Source of the DNA: Herbiconiux moechotypicola
GTDB lineage: Bacteria > Actinomycetota > Actinomycetes > Actinomycetales > Microbacteriaceae
Length of the DNA stretch: 64,000 nucleotides
Assembly: GCF_024979255.1 (NCBI RefSeq)
Contig: NZ_JANLCN010000004.1
Location: forward strand, 341,437-405,436
Direction of reading: 5' to 3'
The translations under genes and the position numbers were made by a program. The notes under the pieces are model-generated. The model saw only the letters and a list, made by a program, of their open reading frames with translations, was not told the origin of the DNA and searched no databases. This document shows, piece after piece, positions 5,993 through 15,768 of this stretch (the stretch's first letter is position 1; each line of letters opens with the position of its first letter).

Positions 5993-8884
5993 GTGAGCGG
6001 TGATGTCAGACTCGTCGTCCCCGCGGGCGTCGCCTGGGGCGTGGCGGCGCTGCTCATCGGGGCACCTCGCCTCGCGGCATGGGCCGCCGCTGTGCTGTGG
6101 GTCGTCGTCGGCGTCCTGGTCGTCGCTGCTCTCCATCAGGTGCGTGCACGCGGTCGGCACGGACTCGATGCCGGTCGAACGCGGGGTGGGCACTCTCGGC
6201 GCGAGCGGCTCCGTGGCCGGGGCGTGCGGGCGCTGGGTCTCGTCCTGGTGACGGTGTCTGCATCAGCAATCGTGTGCACTGCGGTGGCGGTGGCGCTTCC
6301 CTCGCGTCATCCTTCCGACCTGCTCCCTGAACCCGGTGTGCGATCGGGCACCGCCGTGCTCACGGTCACCGGGCTGCCCGAGAGGGCCTCCTCGACCCCC
6401 TTCGAGGTGGCGGGCTCGCCCCCGCGGGTGCTCTTCGACGCGGAGCTCCGCAGTTTCACGACGGGCGGCCGGCAGCACCACCTGCGATCGCCGGTGCTGG
6501 TGTTCGCGAGCGCAGCGCATCCTGAGCGGCTCGCCCTCGGCAGCGAGATCAGGGTGGCCGGCCGCCTCACCTCCACGGAGCCCGGCGACTCACGTGAGTT
6601 CCTGTTCTTCGCCCGAGGATCGCCCGAGATCGTGGCGTCGCCCCCGGTCTGGCTGTCGTGGGCCGACCCCGTCCGTTCCGCGTTCCGAGACGCTGTGGCG
6701 GGGCTCCCGGGTGACGGCCGGCAGCTGCTCATCGGGCTCGCCATCGGTGACGACCGCGACGTCTCCGACGACCTCACCGAGGCGATGACCGTCAGCGGGC
6801 TCACCCACCTCACCGCCGTGTCGGGGGCCAACTGCGCCATCGTGGTCGGCGCGGTGGTGCTCGTCGGCGGTGCGCTCGGTCTCGGCCGGCGCCTCCGGGC
6901 GATGCTGGCGCTCAGCGTGCTGCTGATGTTCGTGGTGCTCGTCACGCCCGAGCCGAGCGTGCTCCGGGCAGCGACGATGGCTGTGGTCGTGCTGATCGCG
7001 TCGCTCGCCGATCGACCGGCGGCAGGGCTCCCGCCGCTCGGCGCCTCCATGCTCGTCTTGCTCGTGGCCGACCCCTGGCTCTCCCGCAGCGCGGGCTTCG
7101 CGCTCTCCGTGCTCGCCACCGCGGGTCTGCTGCTCTTCACCCGCCCGTTCGCCGCCGTGCTGGCGCGTGTGCTGCCGCGGCCGCTGGCGCTCGCCCTTGC
7201 GGTGCCGATCGCCGCCCAGCTCACCTGCCAGCCCGTCCTGTTCCTGCTCGCACCGCAGCTCACGCCCTACACGCTCGTCGCCAATCTGCTCGCCGAGCCT
7301 GCTGCGGCACTCGTCAGCGTGCTCGGGCTGATCACGTGCGTGCTGGCGGTGGTCTCGCCGAGGCTCGCCGAAGTGGTCGTGTGGTTGCCGTGGTTGCCCT
7401 CGGCCTGGATCGGGGCGGTCGCCCGATTCTGTGCCGGGCTGCCGTTGGCGGTGCTGCCGGTCGTCGACGGTCTCGCCGCGGCGCTCGTCGCGCTGGCGCT
7501 CATCCCGCTCGTCGCGTTCTGGCTGACCGCGTGGCGCACACGGCGCGGGATCGTGAAGGTCACTCTCGCTGCGGTCGTCGCCGTGGTCGTGGCGGTGATA
7601 GGGGCGTCAGCCGGGGGAGTGATCGCCCAGCGGGGCTCCATTCCCCACGACTGGACCTTCGCCGCCTGCGACATCGGGCAGGGCGACGCGGTACTCGTGC
7701 GCGACCCGCCGTCGGGCCGGGTCGCTCTCGTCGACACCGGCCCCGATCCGGAGCCGCTGGCCGCCTGCCTCGACACGCTCGCCATCGACCGGCTCGACCT
7801 CCTCGTGCTCACCCACTACGACCGCGACCACGTGGGCGGCCTCGACGCCGTGCTCGGCCGGGCCTCGACTGCCCTGGTCGGGCCGCCCGACGGTTCGGCC
7901 GATGAAAGGATGCTCACTGCCCTCACCGATGCCGGCACCGAGGTGGTGCCCGCCTCGCAGGATCTCGTCGGCGACCTCGGTGCCACCGGATGGCAGGTGC
8001 TGTGGCCACCCTCCGGCACGCGTCTGCGCGGCAATGACGCGAGCGTCACCGTCCGGTTCGACGCGCCCGGGGGTGTGCGCTCGCTCTTCCTGGGCGACCT
8101 CGGCGAGCAAGCCCAGGATGCGTTGCTCGCGCAGGGCGAGGTGACACCGGTCGACGTCGTGAAGGTCGCCCACCACGGCAGTGCCGACCAGAGCGAGCGC
8201 CTTTACGCTGCTCTCGGAGCGCGTCTCGGCCTCATTTCGGTCGGCGCCGACAACGGCTACGGCCACCCCACCCCCTCGCTCCTCGCCCTCCTCGGCCGCA
8301 CCGCCACCACCCCCTTCCGCACCGACCTCTCAGGCCTCGTCGTCGTCACCACCCACGGCCACGACCTCACCGTCTGGACCGAGCGCGACCCCGCCACCCC
8401 GGAATCGCTCGGCTCCGTCTCCATGTCCCCAGCGCGTACTTCACCGCGCCCCCTACGTCGTGTCGATGCCGCCCCGCGCTACCACCCCCCGACCGCGCCT
8501 CTGTCGCGTCCGTGCCCCCGTTACCGCGCTCGTGCGTGTCGCATCCGCGCACGTGTCTCCGCGCTCGCGCGTGTCGCATGTGCGCGCCTGTCTCCGCGCT
8601 CGCCGATGTCGCGTCCGAGCCCCGTGCTCCCGCCGCTGCACCTACCCGTGTCGCGCCGGCGCCCGCGCACACCCGCCTCTCACTTCGACTTCCCCACTCC
8701 GACCCCACCTCCGCGCCCAACCCGACCTCGCCTCGATCTCCACTCCCGTCGGTGCGGTGCGGTGCGGGGCGGGGTGGGTCGGTGCGGTGCGGGGCGGGGC
8801 GGTGCGGTGCGGTGCGGGGCGGGGCGGTGCGGTGCGGTGCGGTGCGGTGCGGGGCGAGGCTGTCGGCGGCGGACGGTAGTCTGA
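5993..8884 (+). CDS. comEC: ComEC/Rec2 DNA-uptake channel with an abnormal repeat-derived C-terminus
   Basis: The protein is 963 aa from GTG 5993. The N-terminal part is hydrophobic; the competence domain spans about residues 235-525 (HLTAVSGANCAIVVGA). The metallo-beta-lactamase domain begins near 553 (FAACDIGQGDAVLV) and has the metal motif HYDRDH at 608-613. The recognisable family ends near residue 800 (HGHDLTVWTERDP). About 160 further residues are Pro/Arg-rich and then Cys/Gly/Arg-rich. They are encoded by imperfect 35-bp repeats (8490-8629) and a pentamer tract (8751-8860). Neither repeat unit is a multiple of three, so the tail is probably read-through of spacer DNA rather than a domain. 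It imports single-stranded DNA together with ComEA. Confidence 0.85.
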   Translation: MSGDVRLVVPAGVAWGVAALLIGAPRLAAWAAAVLWVVVGVLVVAALHQVRARGRHGLDAGRTRGGHSRRERLRGRGVRALGLVLVTVSASAIVCTAVAVALPSRHPSDLLPEPGVRSGTAVLTVTGLPERASSTPFEVAGSPPRVLFDAELRSFTTGGRQHHLRSPVLVFASAAHPERLALGSEIRVAGRLTSTEPGDSREFLFFARGSPEIVASPPVWLSWADPVRSAFRDAVAGLPGDGRQLLIGLAIGDDRDVSDDLTEAMTVSGLTHLTAVSGANCAIVVGAVVLVGGALGLGRRLRAMLALSVLLMFVVLVTPEPSVLRAATMAVVVLIASLADRPAAGLPPLGASMLVLLVADPWLSRSAGFALSVLATAGLLLFTRPFAAVLARVLPRPLALALAVPIAAQLTCQPVLFLLAPQLTPYTLVANLLAEPAAALVSVLGLITCVLAVVSPRLAEVVVWLPWLPSAWIGAVARFCAGLPLAVLPVVDGLAAALVALALIPLVAFWLTAWRTRRGIVKVTLAAVVAVVVAVIGASAGGVIAQRGSIPHDWTFAACDIGQGDAVLVRDPPSGRVALVDTGPDPEPLAACLDTLAIDRLDLLVLTHYDRDHVGGLDAVLGRASTALVGPPDGSADERMLTALTDAGTEVVPASQDLVGDLGATGWQVLWPPSGTRLRGNDASVTVRFDAPGGVRSLFLGDLGEQAQDALLAQGEVTPVDVVKVAHHGSADQSERLYAALGARLGLISVGADNGYGHPTPSLLALLGRTATTPFRTDLSGLVVVTTHGHDLTVWTERDPATPESLGSVSMSPARTSPRPLRRVDAAPRYHPPTAPLSRPCPRYRARACRIRARVSALARVACARLSPRSPMSRPSPVLPPLHLPVSRRRPRTPASHFDFPTPTPPPRPTRPRLDLHSRRCGAVRGGVGRCGAGRGGAVRCGAGRCGAVRCGAGRGCRRRTVV
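8490..8629. repeat. Four imperfect 35-bp tandem repeats
   Basis: Units are 8490-8524 (most diverged), 8525-8559, 8560-8594 and 8595-8629. Shared words at fixed offsets include CGCGCTCG, TGTCGC and, less strictly, TGTCTC. The unit length is not divisible by three, so each copy is read in a different phase within comEC. This argues that the repeat evolved as DNA and not as protein. Confidence 0.75.
8751..8860. repeat. 22-unit pentanucleotide tract, consensus GG(T/G)GC
   Basis: Reading in fives from 8751 gives 13 GGTGC, 6 GGGGC and one each of GGGGT, GGGTC and GAGGC, 110 bp in all with one phase. The strand is extremely G-rich. It codes the last Cys/Gly/Arg-rich part of comEC and ends 46 nt before holA. 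Gain or loss of a unit would shift the comEC frame. Confidence 0.9.
8860..8882 (+). promoter_or_regulatory. RecA-NDp-like promoter of holA
   Basis: CTGTCGGCGG (8860-8869), then 7 nt, then TAGTCT (8877-8882). This resembles the LexA-independent RecA-NDp element of mycobacteria (about TTGTCGGTGG, spacer, TAGNNT), matching 8 of 10 in the upstream block. A Shine-Dalgarno AAAGAGG (8894-8900) follows before ATG 8906. In a GC-rich genome part of the match may be chance. Confidence 0.4.
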
Positions 8885-8905
8885 GGCGGTCGGAAAGAGG
8901 TGGTC

Positions 8906-9961
8906 ATGGCCGTGGCGCGGGGTTCCCGTTCATCGGGAGCGAAGTCGGGGTCCGGCTCGCGGTCGAGCGCGAAGGTCGCCATTCCGCAGCTCGACTGGAG
9001 CGAGATCTCGCCGGCTCCGGTGGTGCTCGTCTCCGGCACCGAGTCGTTCCTGGCCGAGCGCGCGATCCGCCGCCTGCGCGACTTGCTGAAGGCCGAAGAC
9101 CCGAGTCTCGAGGTCACCGACATCGACGCCTCAGGCTACGTGCCCGGCGAACTCCTCTCGCTCGCGAGCCCGTCGCTCTTCGGTGAGCCCCGTCTGCTGC
9201 GGGTCGCCTCGGTCGAGAAGTGCACCGACGCGTTCATCGAAGACGCCATCGCCTACCTCGGTTACCCCGCCGACGACACCTATCTCGTGCTGCGTCACGG
9301 CGGGGGAGTGCGGGGCAAGAAGCTGCTCGACGCCGTGCGGGCCGCGGCCGGCACCGCGATCGAGGTCGTGTGCGCCGAGATCACGCGCGACAGCGACCGC
9401 TACGATTTCGCGGCCGCGGAGTTCCGGGCGGCCGGCAAACGGGTCACGCCGAGCGCTCTCCGGGCTCTGGTGTCGGCGTTCACCGACGACCTGGCCGAGC
9501 TCTCGGCCGCGTGCGCCCAGCTCGCCTCCGACTCGGCCGACGAGATCACCGAGGTGACGGTCGCCCGCTACTACGCGGGCCGGGTGGAGACGAACGCGTT
9601 CGCCGTGGCCGACGCGGCGCTCGCCGGGCACTACGGCGAGTCGCTCGCGCTGCTGCGTCACGCGCTGGCGTCCGGCGCCGATCCCGTGCCGATCGTGGCC
9701 GCCTTCGCGATGAAGCTCCGCACCATGGCGAAGGTTCTCGGCACCCGTGGTGCCTCCGGTCAGCTGGCCGGTCAGCTCGGCATGGCTCCGTGGCAGATCG
9801 ACCGGGCCCGCCGCGACCTCTCCGGCTGGAGCAGCGAGGGCCTCGGCCGCAGCATCCAGGTGCTCGCCGACACCGACGAGAGCATCAAGGGCGCCGGCCG
9901 CGACCCCGTCTTCGCCCTCGAGCACATGCTCTCCGTCATCTCCGCCCGCGGCACCCTCTGA
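8906..9961 (+). CDS. holA: DNA polymerase III delta subunit
   Basis: This 351-aa clamp-loader subunit opens the beta clamp as part of the gamma/tau-delta-delta' complex. A basic, Ser/Gly-rich stretch fills the first 22 residues. Next comes the family start PVVLVSGTESFLAERAIRRL, a RecA-like fold without a functional P-loop, as expected for delta. The middle has AAGTAIEVVCAEI, and the C-terminal collar includes VPIVAAFAMKLRTMAKV and GRDPVFALEHML. The start ATG 8906 is set by AAAGAGG 5 nt upstream; a GTG at 8900 is the only nearby alternative. It follows comEC by 21 nt, and comEC-holA adjacency is common in bacteria. Confidence 0.92.
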   Translation: MAVARGSRSSGAKSGSGSRSSAKVAIPQLDWSEISPAPVVLVSGTESFLAERAIRRLRDLLKAEDPSLEVTDIDASGYVPGELLSLASPSLFGEPRLLRVASVEKCTDAFIEDAIAYLGYPADDTYLVLRHGGGVRGKKLLDAVRAAAGTAIEVVCAEITRDSDRYDFAAAEFRAAGKRVTPSALRALVSAFTDDLAELSAACAQLASDSADEITEVTVARYYAGRVETNAFAVADAALAGHYGESLALLRHALASGADPVPIVAAFAMKLRTMAKVLGTRGASGQLAGQLGMAPWQIDRARRDLSGWSSEGLGRSIQVLADTDESIKGAGRDPVFALEHMLSVISARGTL

Positions 9962-10187
9962 CGCGCGCACGCCCCCCGGCGCGACAATCCGACTGCGGCA
10001 GGTGCTCGGCTCGCAGCGGGCCAACCGAGGCGCACCATCCCCACGGGGCAGGCGGTTTCCCGGGGTGGCTCCCCACCTCGGCATGCCCCCATGGGCGGCG
10101 GAACCGGGTGCGGCAGGCACCCCGCCCGCCGCACCCCGCCGCCTCCACGCGCCGAAGCGCTTGCACGCGAACGCCCCCCACACGCAG
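9962..10187. other. Non-coding spacer rich in short imperfect inverted repeats
   Basis: Together with the terminator and the rpsT tail this makes a 290-nt gap without a gene. The DNA is very GC-rich, with CCGAGG near 10025 answered by CCTCGG near 10076, and two copies of TGCGGCAGG about 115 bp apart. No coding signal, tRNA or known RNA was recognised. Confidence 0.5.
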
Positions 10188-10214
10188 AACGGCCCCCGCC
10201 GAGCGGGGGCCGTT
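10188..10214 (-). terminator. Strong hairpin terminator downstream of rpsT
   Basis: Perfect 12-bp stem: arm AACGGCCCCCGC at 10188-10199, loop CGA, arm GCGGGGGCCGTT at 10203-10214. It lies about 40 nt beyond the rpsT stop. There is no long T run, as is usual in actinobacteria. It can also serve holA from the other side. Confidence 0.8.
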
Positions 10215-10251
10215 CGCGCACCCGAGGGGTGCGATGCTGTGCGCAGGTGGA

Positions 10252-10512
10252 TCAGAGGGCCGCGACCTGCTTGGAGATCGCCGACTTGCGGTTGGCGGCC
10301 TGGTTCTTGTGGATGACGCCCTTCGAGCTCGCCTTGTCGAGCTTCTTGCCGGCCACGGCGAGGGCGGCGGTCGCCTTCTCCTTGTCGCCGGCGGCGACGG
10401 CCTCGCGGGTGGCGCGGATGGCGGTCTTGAGCTCGCTCTTGACGGCCTTGTTGCGCTCCTGGGCCTTCTTGTTGGTGCCGATGCGCTTGATCTGCGACTT
10501 GATGTTTGCCAC
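10252..10512 (-). CDS. rpsT: 30S ribosomal protein S20
   Basis: This 86-aa basic protein opens with [20 protein letters not shown] and closes with [19 protein letters not shown], both hallmarks of bS20. S20 binds 16S rRNA early in 30S assembly. I chose GTG at 10512-10510, with AGAGG about 8 nt upstream on the minus strand; the frame is open further but the extension has no homology. Length matches the family (85-90). The gene is transcribed alone from a promoter near 10609-10638, with a leader of about 90 nt that carries a 5-bp GC hairpin (10563-10575). A strong terminator follows. Confidence 0.97.
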   Translation of the reverse strand: MANIKSQIKRIGTNKKAQERNKAVKSELKTAIRATREAVAAGDKEKATAALAVAGKKLDKASSKGVIHKNQAANRKSAISKQVAAL

Positions 10513-10608
10513 GGAAATAACCTCTGTATCTGTTCGGATGAGTGCGGTGCGATTGGTCCGCTGCGGCCGAGCCGCGGAAGGAGCCACTCGCTGTTCGCAC
10601 CCACCGGG

Positions 10609-10638
10609 ATAACACTGGATGCGTAAGCCAACAGGCAA
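10609..10638 (-). promoter_or_regulatory. Candidate promoter of rpsT
   Basis: On the minus strand: -35 TTGCCT (10638-10633), 18-nt spacer, -10 TGTTAT (10614-10609). It gives a leader of roughly 90 nt before the GTG start. Confidence 0.5.
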
Positions 10639-10680
10639 CATTACCAGCTTCCGCGCGGGCGGACAATCCGAACCACGGAG

Positions 10681-10686
10681 TACCGT
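10681..10686 (+). promoter_or_regulatory. -10 element of the aminotransferase gene
   Basis: TACCGT with 8 nt to ATG 10695. There is no separate ribosome binding site, so the mRNA would have only 1-2 leader bases or none. Confidence 0.4.
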
Positions 10687-10694
10687 GAGAGCCT

Positions 10695-11861
10695 ATGCCA
10701 CGCTTCGCCGCCCACACCGAGTCCGTGCCGCCCTCGGGCATCCGCCGCATCTTCGAGCTCGCGCACGCGCTCGACGACGTGGTGTACCTGGCCGTGGGCG
10801 AACCCGACGTCGCCGTCGCCCCCGAGACCCTCGCAGCCGCCTCCGAGGCGTGGCTCGCAGACGACACCCGCTACACCGCGAACGGCGGCATCCCCGAGCT
10901 GCGCGCGGCGATCGTGCGCACGGTCGCGGAGCGTAACGGCATCGAGACCGACCTCGAGCGCGTCTGGGTCACCAACGGCGGCGCCCAGGCCCTCTTCCTC
11001 GCCATGTCGCTCACGCTCGACCCCGGCGACGAGGTCCTCGTACCCGACCCCGGCTACACCACGTTCACCATGAACGCCCACCTGGTCAACGCCGTCCCGG
11101 TGCCCTATCCGCTCCGGCTCGAGCACGGCTTCGCCCCCGATCTCGCCGAGCTCGAGCACCTGGTCACCGCCCGCACCCGCGTCATCATCGTGAACTCGCC
11201 GTCGAACCCGCTCGGCGCGGTGTTCGCCCGCGACACCCTCCGGGCTCTCCTCGACTTCGCCGAACGCCACGACCTCTGGCTCATCAGCGACGAGGTCTAC
11301 GAGCGCTTCACCTACGGCCGCGAACACGTCTCGCTCGCCTCGCTGGGCGGCTCGGCCCCCGACCGGGTGCTGACCGTGTTCTCGGCGTCGAAGACCTACG
11401 CGCTCACCGGCGCCCGCGTCGGCTGGCTGCTGACCCCGCCGGGCGTCGCGCCCCTGCTGCGCTCGGCGCAGGAGGGCATGGTGAGCTGCATCAACACGCC
11501 GGCCCAGCGCGCCGTCGTCGAGGCCATCACCGGTTCGCAGGAGCCCGTCGAGGCGGCAGCCAGGCACTACCGCGAGAATCTCGCCCGCGCGACGGCTCTC
11601 CTCGACGAGCGAGGAATCCGCTACCTCGAGCCGGCCGGCGCCTTCTACCTCTGGGTCGACGTCTCGTACGCCAGCAACGGCGACGTGGCCGGATGGGCGG
11701 AGCGCTTCCTGCTTGAGCAGCGCGTCGCCGTCGCCCCGGGCAGCGCCTTCGGCCGCATGGGCGAGGGCTGGATCCGCGTCTGCGTCGCCGCCTCTCCCGA
11801 CGACATCGCCACGGGGCTGAACCGACTCCCCGCCCCACCGGCACCCGCTCACCGGCCATGA
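10695..11861 (+). CDS. PLP-dependent class I/II aminotransferase
   Basis: This 388-aa fold type I aminotransferase has the PLP-binding lysine K233 in SASKTYALTGARVGW. Other family marks are AVGEPD near residue 35, TNGGAQALF near 95, NSPSNPLG near 170 and SDEVYERF near 198. It resembles the aspartate/alanine-type aminotransferases of the AspC/PatA group; the substrate cannot be read from the sequence. The last codons overlap the start of the ketopantoate-reductase-like gene (ATGA at 11858-11861), so the two are translationally coupled. It diverges from rpsT. Confidence 0.85.
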   Translation: MPRFAAHTESVPPSGIRRIFELAHALDDVVYLAVGEPDVAVAPETLAAASEAWLADDTRYTANGGIPELRAAIVRTVAERNGIETDLERVWVTNGGAQALFLAMSLTLDPGDEVLVPDPGYTTFTMNAHLVNAVPVPYPLRLEHGFAPDLAELEHLVTARTRVIIVNSPSNPLGAVFARDTLRALLDFAERHDLWLISDEVYERFTYGREHVSLASLGGSAPDRVLTVFSASKTYALTGARVGWLLTPPGVAPLLRSAQEGMVSCINTPAQRAVVEAITGSQEPVEAAARHYRENLARATALLDERGIRYLEPAGAFYLWVDVSYASNGDVAGWAERFLLEQRVAVAPGSAFGRMGEGWIRVCVAASPDDIATGLNRLPAPPAPAHRP

Positions 11862-12910
11862 CCGGCACCGCGCCCGTCGCGGCGCCAGTGCCCGACCCCG
11901 AGCGCCCGCTCCGTCTCACCGTCATCGGCGCCGGAGCGGTCGGCGGCGTCCTCACCGCGCTCGCCGACCGCGCGGGTCACGAGGTCTCGGTCACCGCCCG
12001 CGGCGAGCAGCTCACCGCCCTCCAGGCCCGCGGTCTCCACCTCTCCGGATCCTGGGGTGACCACCTCGCGCACCCCCGCGCATCCGCGAACCTCACCGAG
12101 GCGCCCGACCTCGCCGTGCTCACGGTCAAGGCCCAGGATGCGCGCAGCGCCCTGGCCGCGAACGCCCATCACCTCGACGGGGTTCCCCTGGTCGTGCTGC
12201 AGAACGGCCTCGGGGGCGCCGAAGCGGCGGCCGCCCAGCTCCCCACCACCCCCGTGATCGGCGCGCTCGCCCTCTTCGCCGCCTCGTTCGTCGCTCCCGG
12301 CGAGGTCGCCGTGACGACCCCGGCCACCACCTACCTCGGCCCCGTCGCGGGCACCGCACCGGAGGTCTTCGACGACGTGCTCGCCACGCTCGGCACCTTC
12401 CTCGACGTGCAGTCGACCCCCAACTTCGCCGGCGCCCAGTGGACCAAGCTCATCGTCAACCAGGTGAACGCCCTCCCCGCCATCACCGGCCTCTCCGTGC
12501 AGCAGACCATCGCCGACCCGCTCCTGCGCCGCATCCTCACCGCCTCCATGCGCGAGGCCGTCACCATCGCCCGAGCCTCCGGCGTCCACTTCGAACCCGT
12601 CTACGGCCTCGACGACCCCGTCCTCACCGCCTTCGCCGCCGCATCACCCACCACCGCCGAAGCCCTCCCGCAGTCCATCGCCACGCGAATGGGCCCCGTC
12701 CCCAACCCCGGCTCCACCCTCCAATCCCTCCTCCGCCACCACCTCACCGAAATAGACCACCTCAACGGCGCCATAGTCACCACCGCCCACACCCTCGGCC
12801 TCAACGCCCCCCTCAACGCCACCCTGACCGCCCTAGTCCACCAAGCAGAACACACGGGCGCGTTCCTCACCCCCGCGCAGATAGCAAGCGCCGTCGGGTT
12901 GTCGGCTTAG
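11858..12910 (+). CDS. Ketopantoate reductase family protein (PanE/ApbA-like)
   Basis: This 350-aa NADPH-dependent reductase has a Rossmann motif at about residues 22-35 (VIGAGAVGGVLTAL). The active-site region is WTKLIVNQVNALPA with K197 and N201, equivalent to the catalytic Lys and Asn of PanE. PanE reduces 2-dehydropantoate to pantoate for coenzyme A, but this superfamily has many 2-keto-acid reductases, so the substrate is open. At 350 aa it is longer than E. coli PanE (303). Its last 50 or so codons carry unusual rare codons (ATA three times, CTA, CAA), and the stop codon lies inside one arm of a 28-bp perfect inverted repeat. It overlaps the upstream aminotransferase by 4 nt. Confidence 0.8.
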   Translation: MTGTAPVAAPVPDPERPLRLTVIGAGAVGGVLTALADRAGHEVSVTARGEQLTALQARGLHLSGSWGDHLAHPRASANLTEAPDLAVLTVKAQDARSALAANAHHLDGVPLVVLQNGLGGAEAAAAQLPTTPVIGALALFAASFVAPGEVAVTTPATTYLGPVAGTAPEVFDDVLATLGTFLDVQSTPNFAGAQWTKLIVNQVNALPAITGLSVQQTIADPLLRRILTASMREAVTIARASGVHFEPVYGLDDPVLTAFAAASPTTAEALPQSIATRMGPVPNPGSTLQSLLRHHLTEIDHLNGAIVTTAHTLGLNAPLNATLTALVHQAEHTGAFLTPAQIASAVGLSA

Positions 12911-12967
12911 GGTCCCGGTGTGGCGGGCGTCCTCGGGCAGGACCCTAAGCCGACAACCCGACGGCGC
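12888..12967. repeat. 28-bp perfect inverted repeat across the stop codon
   Basis: Arms are 12888-12915 and 12940-12967, identical on opposite strands at all 28 positions, with a 24-nt loop. The left arm contains the last codons and TAG stop (12908-12910) of the ketopantoate-reductase-like gene. It sits between convergent genes, so it may work as a bidirectional terminator, but the stem is much longer than a usual terminator and has no T tract. Confidence 0.9.
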
Positions 12968-12989
12968 GACCCCACGACTCCCCGCCGAC

Positions 12990-13877
12990 CTACGAGGAAT
13001 ACCCCGCCCTCAACTCCTCCACGAGCCCCGGCCCATTAGGCTCCCACCCCAGATCGATCCGCGCCCCCGTCCCCGTGGCCTCCTGGTCGAGCAGCAGCGC
13101 ATCCCCGAACCCCTCCCCGAGCCACGCGTGCACCTCCTCGACGGTCGTCGGCGCCACCTGCCCCGCCAGCCCGGCCGCGACCGACGCCGCCTCCCCGAGC
13201 TCCCGCACGGTCGGGTTCTCGCCGCTGGCTCCGATGTAGGTCGACCCCGCGTCGGCGAGGTCGAACGCGAGCACGTACAGCTCGGCGAGGTCGTCGACGT
13301 ACACCGTGGTCCAGTGCTGCTCGCCTGATCCGACGATCTGCAACGCCTCGCCCTCGGCGCCCGTCACGCGCGGCGCCCCCGCCACGAGCGCCGGGATGCC
13401 GCCTCCGCGCCCGAACACGATCGCCGGTGCGATCAGCGTCGTCTTCACCCCGGCGGCCGAGAGCACCCGCTTCTCGATCGCGCCACGCCACGCCGTCAGA
13501 GCGGGTGGGTCGAGCGGCGACCGCTCGCTGATGGAGCTCGACGACCCGTAGCTCCACACGCCCCCGGTGTGCACGTAGGGCTTGTCGCTGCCCTCGAGTC
13601 CGGCGAAGACGGCCGACACGAAGGCGTCGTCGGTCGGAGCGCTCGACTCGTCACCGGGGGAGGCGGTGTGGATGACGCCGTCGCTCGCCAGCGCGAGCGA
13701 GGTGATGAGCTCCCGGTCGGTCAGCGTGCCGAGCACGGGCGTCGCGCCCGCGGCCCGCACGAGCTCCGCCTTCTGCTCGTCGCGCACGAGCGCGGTCACC
13801 TCGCGGCCCTGGGCGACGAGCGCCCGCAGAACCGCCGATCCGATGTAGCCGGTAGCCCCGGTCAGGAAGATTGCCAT
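12990..13877 (-). CDS. NAD(P)-dependent epimerase/dehydratase family protein (short-chain reductase)
   Basis: This 295-aa extended SDR-like protein has the nucleotide-binding motif GATGYIG at residues 7-13. Further marks are [11 protein letters not shown] near 76 and [14 protein letters not shown] near 205. A clear YxxxK pair is not obvious, so it may belong to the atypical NmrA-like or NAD(P)H-binding branch. The substrate is unknown. I chose ATG 13877 because the motif begins at once and a -10 hexamer lies 7 nt upstream; the frame extends to 13991 but would overlap lepA. It is divergent from lepA with a 40-nt gap and convergent with the upstream operon. Confidence 0.8.
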   Translation of the reverse strand: MAIFLTGATGYIGSAVLRALVAQGREVTALVRDEQKAELVRAAGATPVLGTLTDRELITSLALASDGVIHTASPGDESSAPTDDAFVSAVFAGLEGSDKPYVHTGGVWSYGSSSSISERSPLDPPALTAWRGAIEKRVLSAAGVKTTLIAPAIVFGRGGGIPALVAGAPRVTGAEGEALQIVGSGEQHWTTVYVDDLAELYVLAFDLADAGSTYIGASGENPTVRELGEAASVAAGLAGQVAPTTVEEVHAWLGEGFGDALLLDQEATGTGARIDLGWEPNGPGLVEELRAGYSS

Positions 13878-13884
13878 ACGTGGC

Positions 13885-13890
13885 AGAATA
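13885..13890 (-). promoter_or_regulatory. -10 element of the epimerase gene
   Basis: TATTCT on the minus strand, 7 nt before ATG 13877. It suggests a leaderless or one-base-leader mRNA. Confidence 0.45.
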
Positions 13891-13917
13891 GAACGTCCGT
13901 CCGACCCAGAGGAATGC

Positions 13918-15764
<1,847 letters not shown>

Positions 15765-15768
<4 letters not shown>

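Noticed and set aside
8751..8860. Pentamer tract as a CRISPR or origin repeat
   Set aside because: Units are 5 bp with no spacers and no cas genes nearby. It is a simple-sequence repeat.
9962..10187. Small RNA gene between holA and rpsT
   Set aside because: Short inverted repeats are present, but no promoter, conserved fold or known RNA motif could be supported.
12888..12967. Inverted repeat as ends of an insertion sequence or an attachment site
   Set aside because: Only 24 nt lie between the arms, there is no transposase or integrase, and no flanking target duplication was seen.
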